A stretch of 64,000 nt of DNA. Origin: Nitrospinaceae bacterium UBA3496. Lineage in GTDB: Bacteria; UBA8248. The stretch spans positions 45,206-109,205 of the forward strand of contig DFQF01000070.1 of assembly GCA_002377645.1 (NCBI GenBank), written 5' to 3'. How positions within the stretch are numbered: position 1 is the stretch's first letter; each line of letters begins with the position of its first letter. The position numbers and the translations under genes are program-made. A model generated the notes under the pieces. It was not told the origin of the DNA. It saw only the letters and a program-made list of their open reading frames with translations, and ran no database searches. Positions 62,558 through 64,000 of this stretch are shown in pieces.

Positions 62558-63947
62558 TAAAGTTTCCTATTCAATTTCTTCTTTAGTTGCGTATAAGAAA
62601 AAATCAACGTCTCTATGGTTCTTCTCTTTGTTCTTTTTTTTCAGTTTCAGTTTCTCTTCAACTCTATATTCTAAGAATCTCGAAAATCAAATTCCCTGGA
62701 ATGTTTTTGAATATAAACTTGAGAATGGCCTCAAAATTTTACTTCTGGCCGACAATAGAGCCCCCATGATTGTCTCAAAATTATGGTATGGAGTGGGCAG
62801 TAGAGACGAATCTTCTGGAGAAACTGGGATCGCACATTTCCTTGAACACATGATGTTCAAGGGAACCAAAAATTTCGGCCCTAAAGTTTTTAGTAATCTA
62901 ATCAAAAAAAATGGAGGAAGCCATAATGCTTTCACTAGTTTTGACTATACAGGTTACTACGAAAAACTTCCTTCTAACAAAATTGAATTAGCCATTAAGT
63001 TAGAGGCAGACCGTATGAAGAATCTGACATTAGACCCTAAAGAATTTGAACTTGAACGAAAGGTCGTGCTTGAAGAAAGACGTTCTAGAGTTGACGACAA
63101 CCCCGTAAATTATTTATTTGAAAAACTCAGACAAAAAGCTTTCAAATCTCATACTTATGCCAATCCAATAATAGGATGGGAAAAAGATATAAGAAAAATC
63201 TCACTAAAGAATATGGGAACTTTTTACAAAAAGTTTTATGTCCCAGAAAATGCAACACTTATTATAGTTGGAGATATAAAAATTTCAGAAACTATTCAGT
63301 TAATCAAAAAATATTTTGGTCAGATTAAGTCCAAAGGGAATTTTAAAAGAGAAATAATAATTGAACCTCGTCAAGAAAAAGAAAGATCCATTTTAATAAG
63401 AAGAACTGCCGCTCTTCCATATTTCGCAATGGCATATCATACTCCAAATTGGAAACATCCAGACTCTGCCGCATTAACTCTTCTTGAATATATTTTAGGT
63501 GGTGGAGAATCTAGTCGTATATATCAAAGATTAGTAAGAAAAGACGGCCTCGCTCTTAGTGCTGGAGCAGAATATCGTTATCTTTCTTTCGATCCTGATT
63601 TGTTCTATTTCTACGCCCAACCTGCTTCTGGGATCTCAGTAGCAAAAATTAAAAAAGTTTTTCATGAAGAATTAAAAAAGATATCTTCCTTTAATGTCAC
63701 TCAAGAAGAATTAGAAAGAGCAATAAAAGGCATTGAAGCTAACTCTATATTTTCTATGGATAGTCATTATTACAGAGCTATGATGCTTGGACGTTCTGCA
63801 ATTTGTGGAGACTGGAAAATTATTAAGAATTATTTAAAAAAAATCAGAAAAGTAACCCCAGAAGATATAATTAAAGTAGCAAAAAAATATCTTCGTCCTA
63901 ACAATAGGACTATAGCGGAATTAATACCCCAAAAGGCAGAAAAGTAA
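62547..63947 (+). CDS. M16-family zinc metallopeptidase (pitrilysin/PqqL-like)
   Basis: 466 aa, one of the two half-size subunits usual in Gram-negative M16 pairs. A hydrophobic segment (about 25-45, with many Phe/Ser) acts as signal or anchor. The inverted zinc motif HFLEH is in GIAHFLEHMMFKGT, with the distal Glu in KLEADRMKNLTL. NNRTIAELIPQK ends the C-terminal domain. Start ATG overlaps the dehydrogenase by 11 bases. A second open frame begins two bases after its stop, probably the non-catalytic partner. Periplasmic; substrate unknown. Confidence 0.88.
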   Translation: MFIDKVSYSISSLVAYKKKSTSLWFFSLFFFFSFSFSSTLYSKNLENQIPWNVFEYKLENGLKILLLADNRAPMIVSKLWYGVGSRDESSGETGIAHFLEHMMFKGTKNFGPKVFSNLIKKNGGSHNAFTSFDYTGYYEKLPSNKIELAIKLEADRMKNLTLDPKEFELERKVVLEERRSRVDDNPVNYLFEKLRQKAFKSHTYANPIIGWEKDIRKISLKNMGTFYKKFYVPENATLIIVGDIKISETIQLIKKYFGQIKSKGNFKREIIIEPRQEKERSILIRRTAALPYFAMAYHTPNWKHPDSAALTLLEYILGGGESSRIYQRLVRKDGLALSAGAEYRYLSFDPDLFYFYAQPASGISVAKIKKVFHEELKKISSFNVTQEELERAIKGIEANSIFSMDSHYYRAMMLGRSAICGDWKIIKNYLKKIRKVTPEDIIKVAKKYLRPNNRTIAELIPQKAEK

Positions 63948-63948
63948 A

Positions 63949-64000
63949 ATGCGACTTTTCAGAATAATTATTAGCTTAGTTTTGTTTTCTTTTTCTTTTT
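63949..64000 (+). CDS. Start of next gene, probably second M16 subunit (cut by window edge)
   Basis: ATG at 63949, one base after the M16 stop, then MRLFRIIISLVLFSFSF, which looks like a signal peptide. Only 17 codons are visible. Partner M16 subunits often follow in this position; that identity is inferred. Confidence 0.45.
   Translation, partial: MRLFRIIISLVLFSFSF

Noticed and set aside
1-64000. Prophage, IS element or CRISPR array
   Set aside because: No transposase, integrase, Cas protein, phage structural gene or direct-repeat array was found on either strand.

Overview
The window is AT-rich (about one third G+C by eye), densely coded bacterial DNA with short intergenic gaps. A LAB_N lipid A-type protein, an ArnT-like transferase, periplasmic binding proteins and TRAP transport point to a Gram-negative. 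Acyl-CoA dehydrogenase, family III CoA transferase, zinc-free MDR reductases, TRAP-TAXI uptake, XdhC/CoxE-type maturation genes and PyrR together suggest a free-living heterotroph, perhaps marine and of a deltaproteobacteria-like or SAR324-like lineage. That placement is inference only. No rRNA, phage, IS element or CRISPR array was seen. One tRNA (Leu-GAG) is present.

Layout. 1-1012: DAHP synthase (minus, cut by the window edge). 1291-8612: acyl-CoA dehydrogenase, then a translationally coupled molybdenum-hydroxylase maturation cassette (YqeB, CobS/MoxR-like AAA+, CobT/CoxE-like VWA, YqeC, XdhC), then a cupin. 8703-10590: solitary Dam methylase and PdxA. 10687-11790: two-subunit TPP decarboxylase. 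11791-13840: two MDR reductases. 13988-15883: CCA/poly(A) nucleotidyltransferase and PyrR. 15916-19798 (minus): alpha/beta hydrolase, CoA transferase, FlK-like thioesterase and a third MDR reductase. 20102-29487 (plus): TAXI binding protein, fused TRAP permease, two VOC proteins, a metallo-beta-lactamase-fold hydrolase and two tandem acyl-CoA synthetases. 29492-34100 (minus): lipid A/LPS sugar-modification genes and a Gfo/Idh oxidoreductase. 34349-36213: TauE/SafE exporter and amidohydrolase. 36218-41141: EamA transporter, HNH nuclease, AroA, FmdB-like zinc ribbon, CvpA, RimI and UPF0173. 41138-42460: divergent phosphoglucose isomerase. 42717-47052: half-size EamA transporter with hydantoinase A and B. 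47171-50523: gap-pgk-tpiA-secG. 50553-54900: peptide-type ABC importer without ATPases. 54995-55081: tRNA-Leu. 55119-60641 (minus): alpha/beta hydrolase, LLM flavin oxidoreductase, alpha/beta hydrolase, peptide deformylase, HAD phosphatase and SDR. 60745-64000: methyltransferase, D-2-hydroxyacid dehydrogenase, M16 peptidase and the start of another gene.

How the genes work together. Two divergent operons meeting at 19.8-20.1 kb look like an uptake and CoA-activation route for an unidentified organic acid: TRAP-TAXI import, AMP-forming acyl-CoA synthetases or CoA transferase, then thioesterase, MDR reductase and VOC/hydrolase steps. The 2.5-8.0 kb cassette looks like a cofactor-insertion machine for a molybdenum hydroxylase encoded outside the window. 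It is the most unusual locus because it pairs chelatase-like AAA+/VWA subunits with YqeB, YqeC and XdhC. Many genes start with TTG behind good Shine-Dalgarno sites, so several starts given here differ from the longest open frame.
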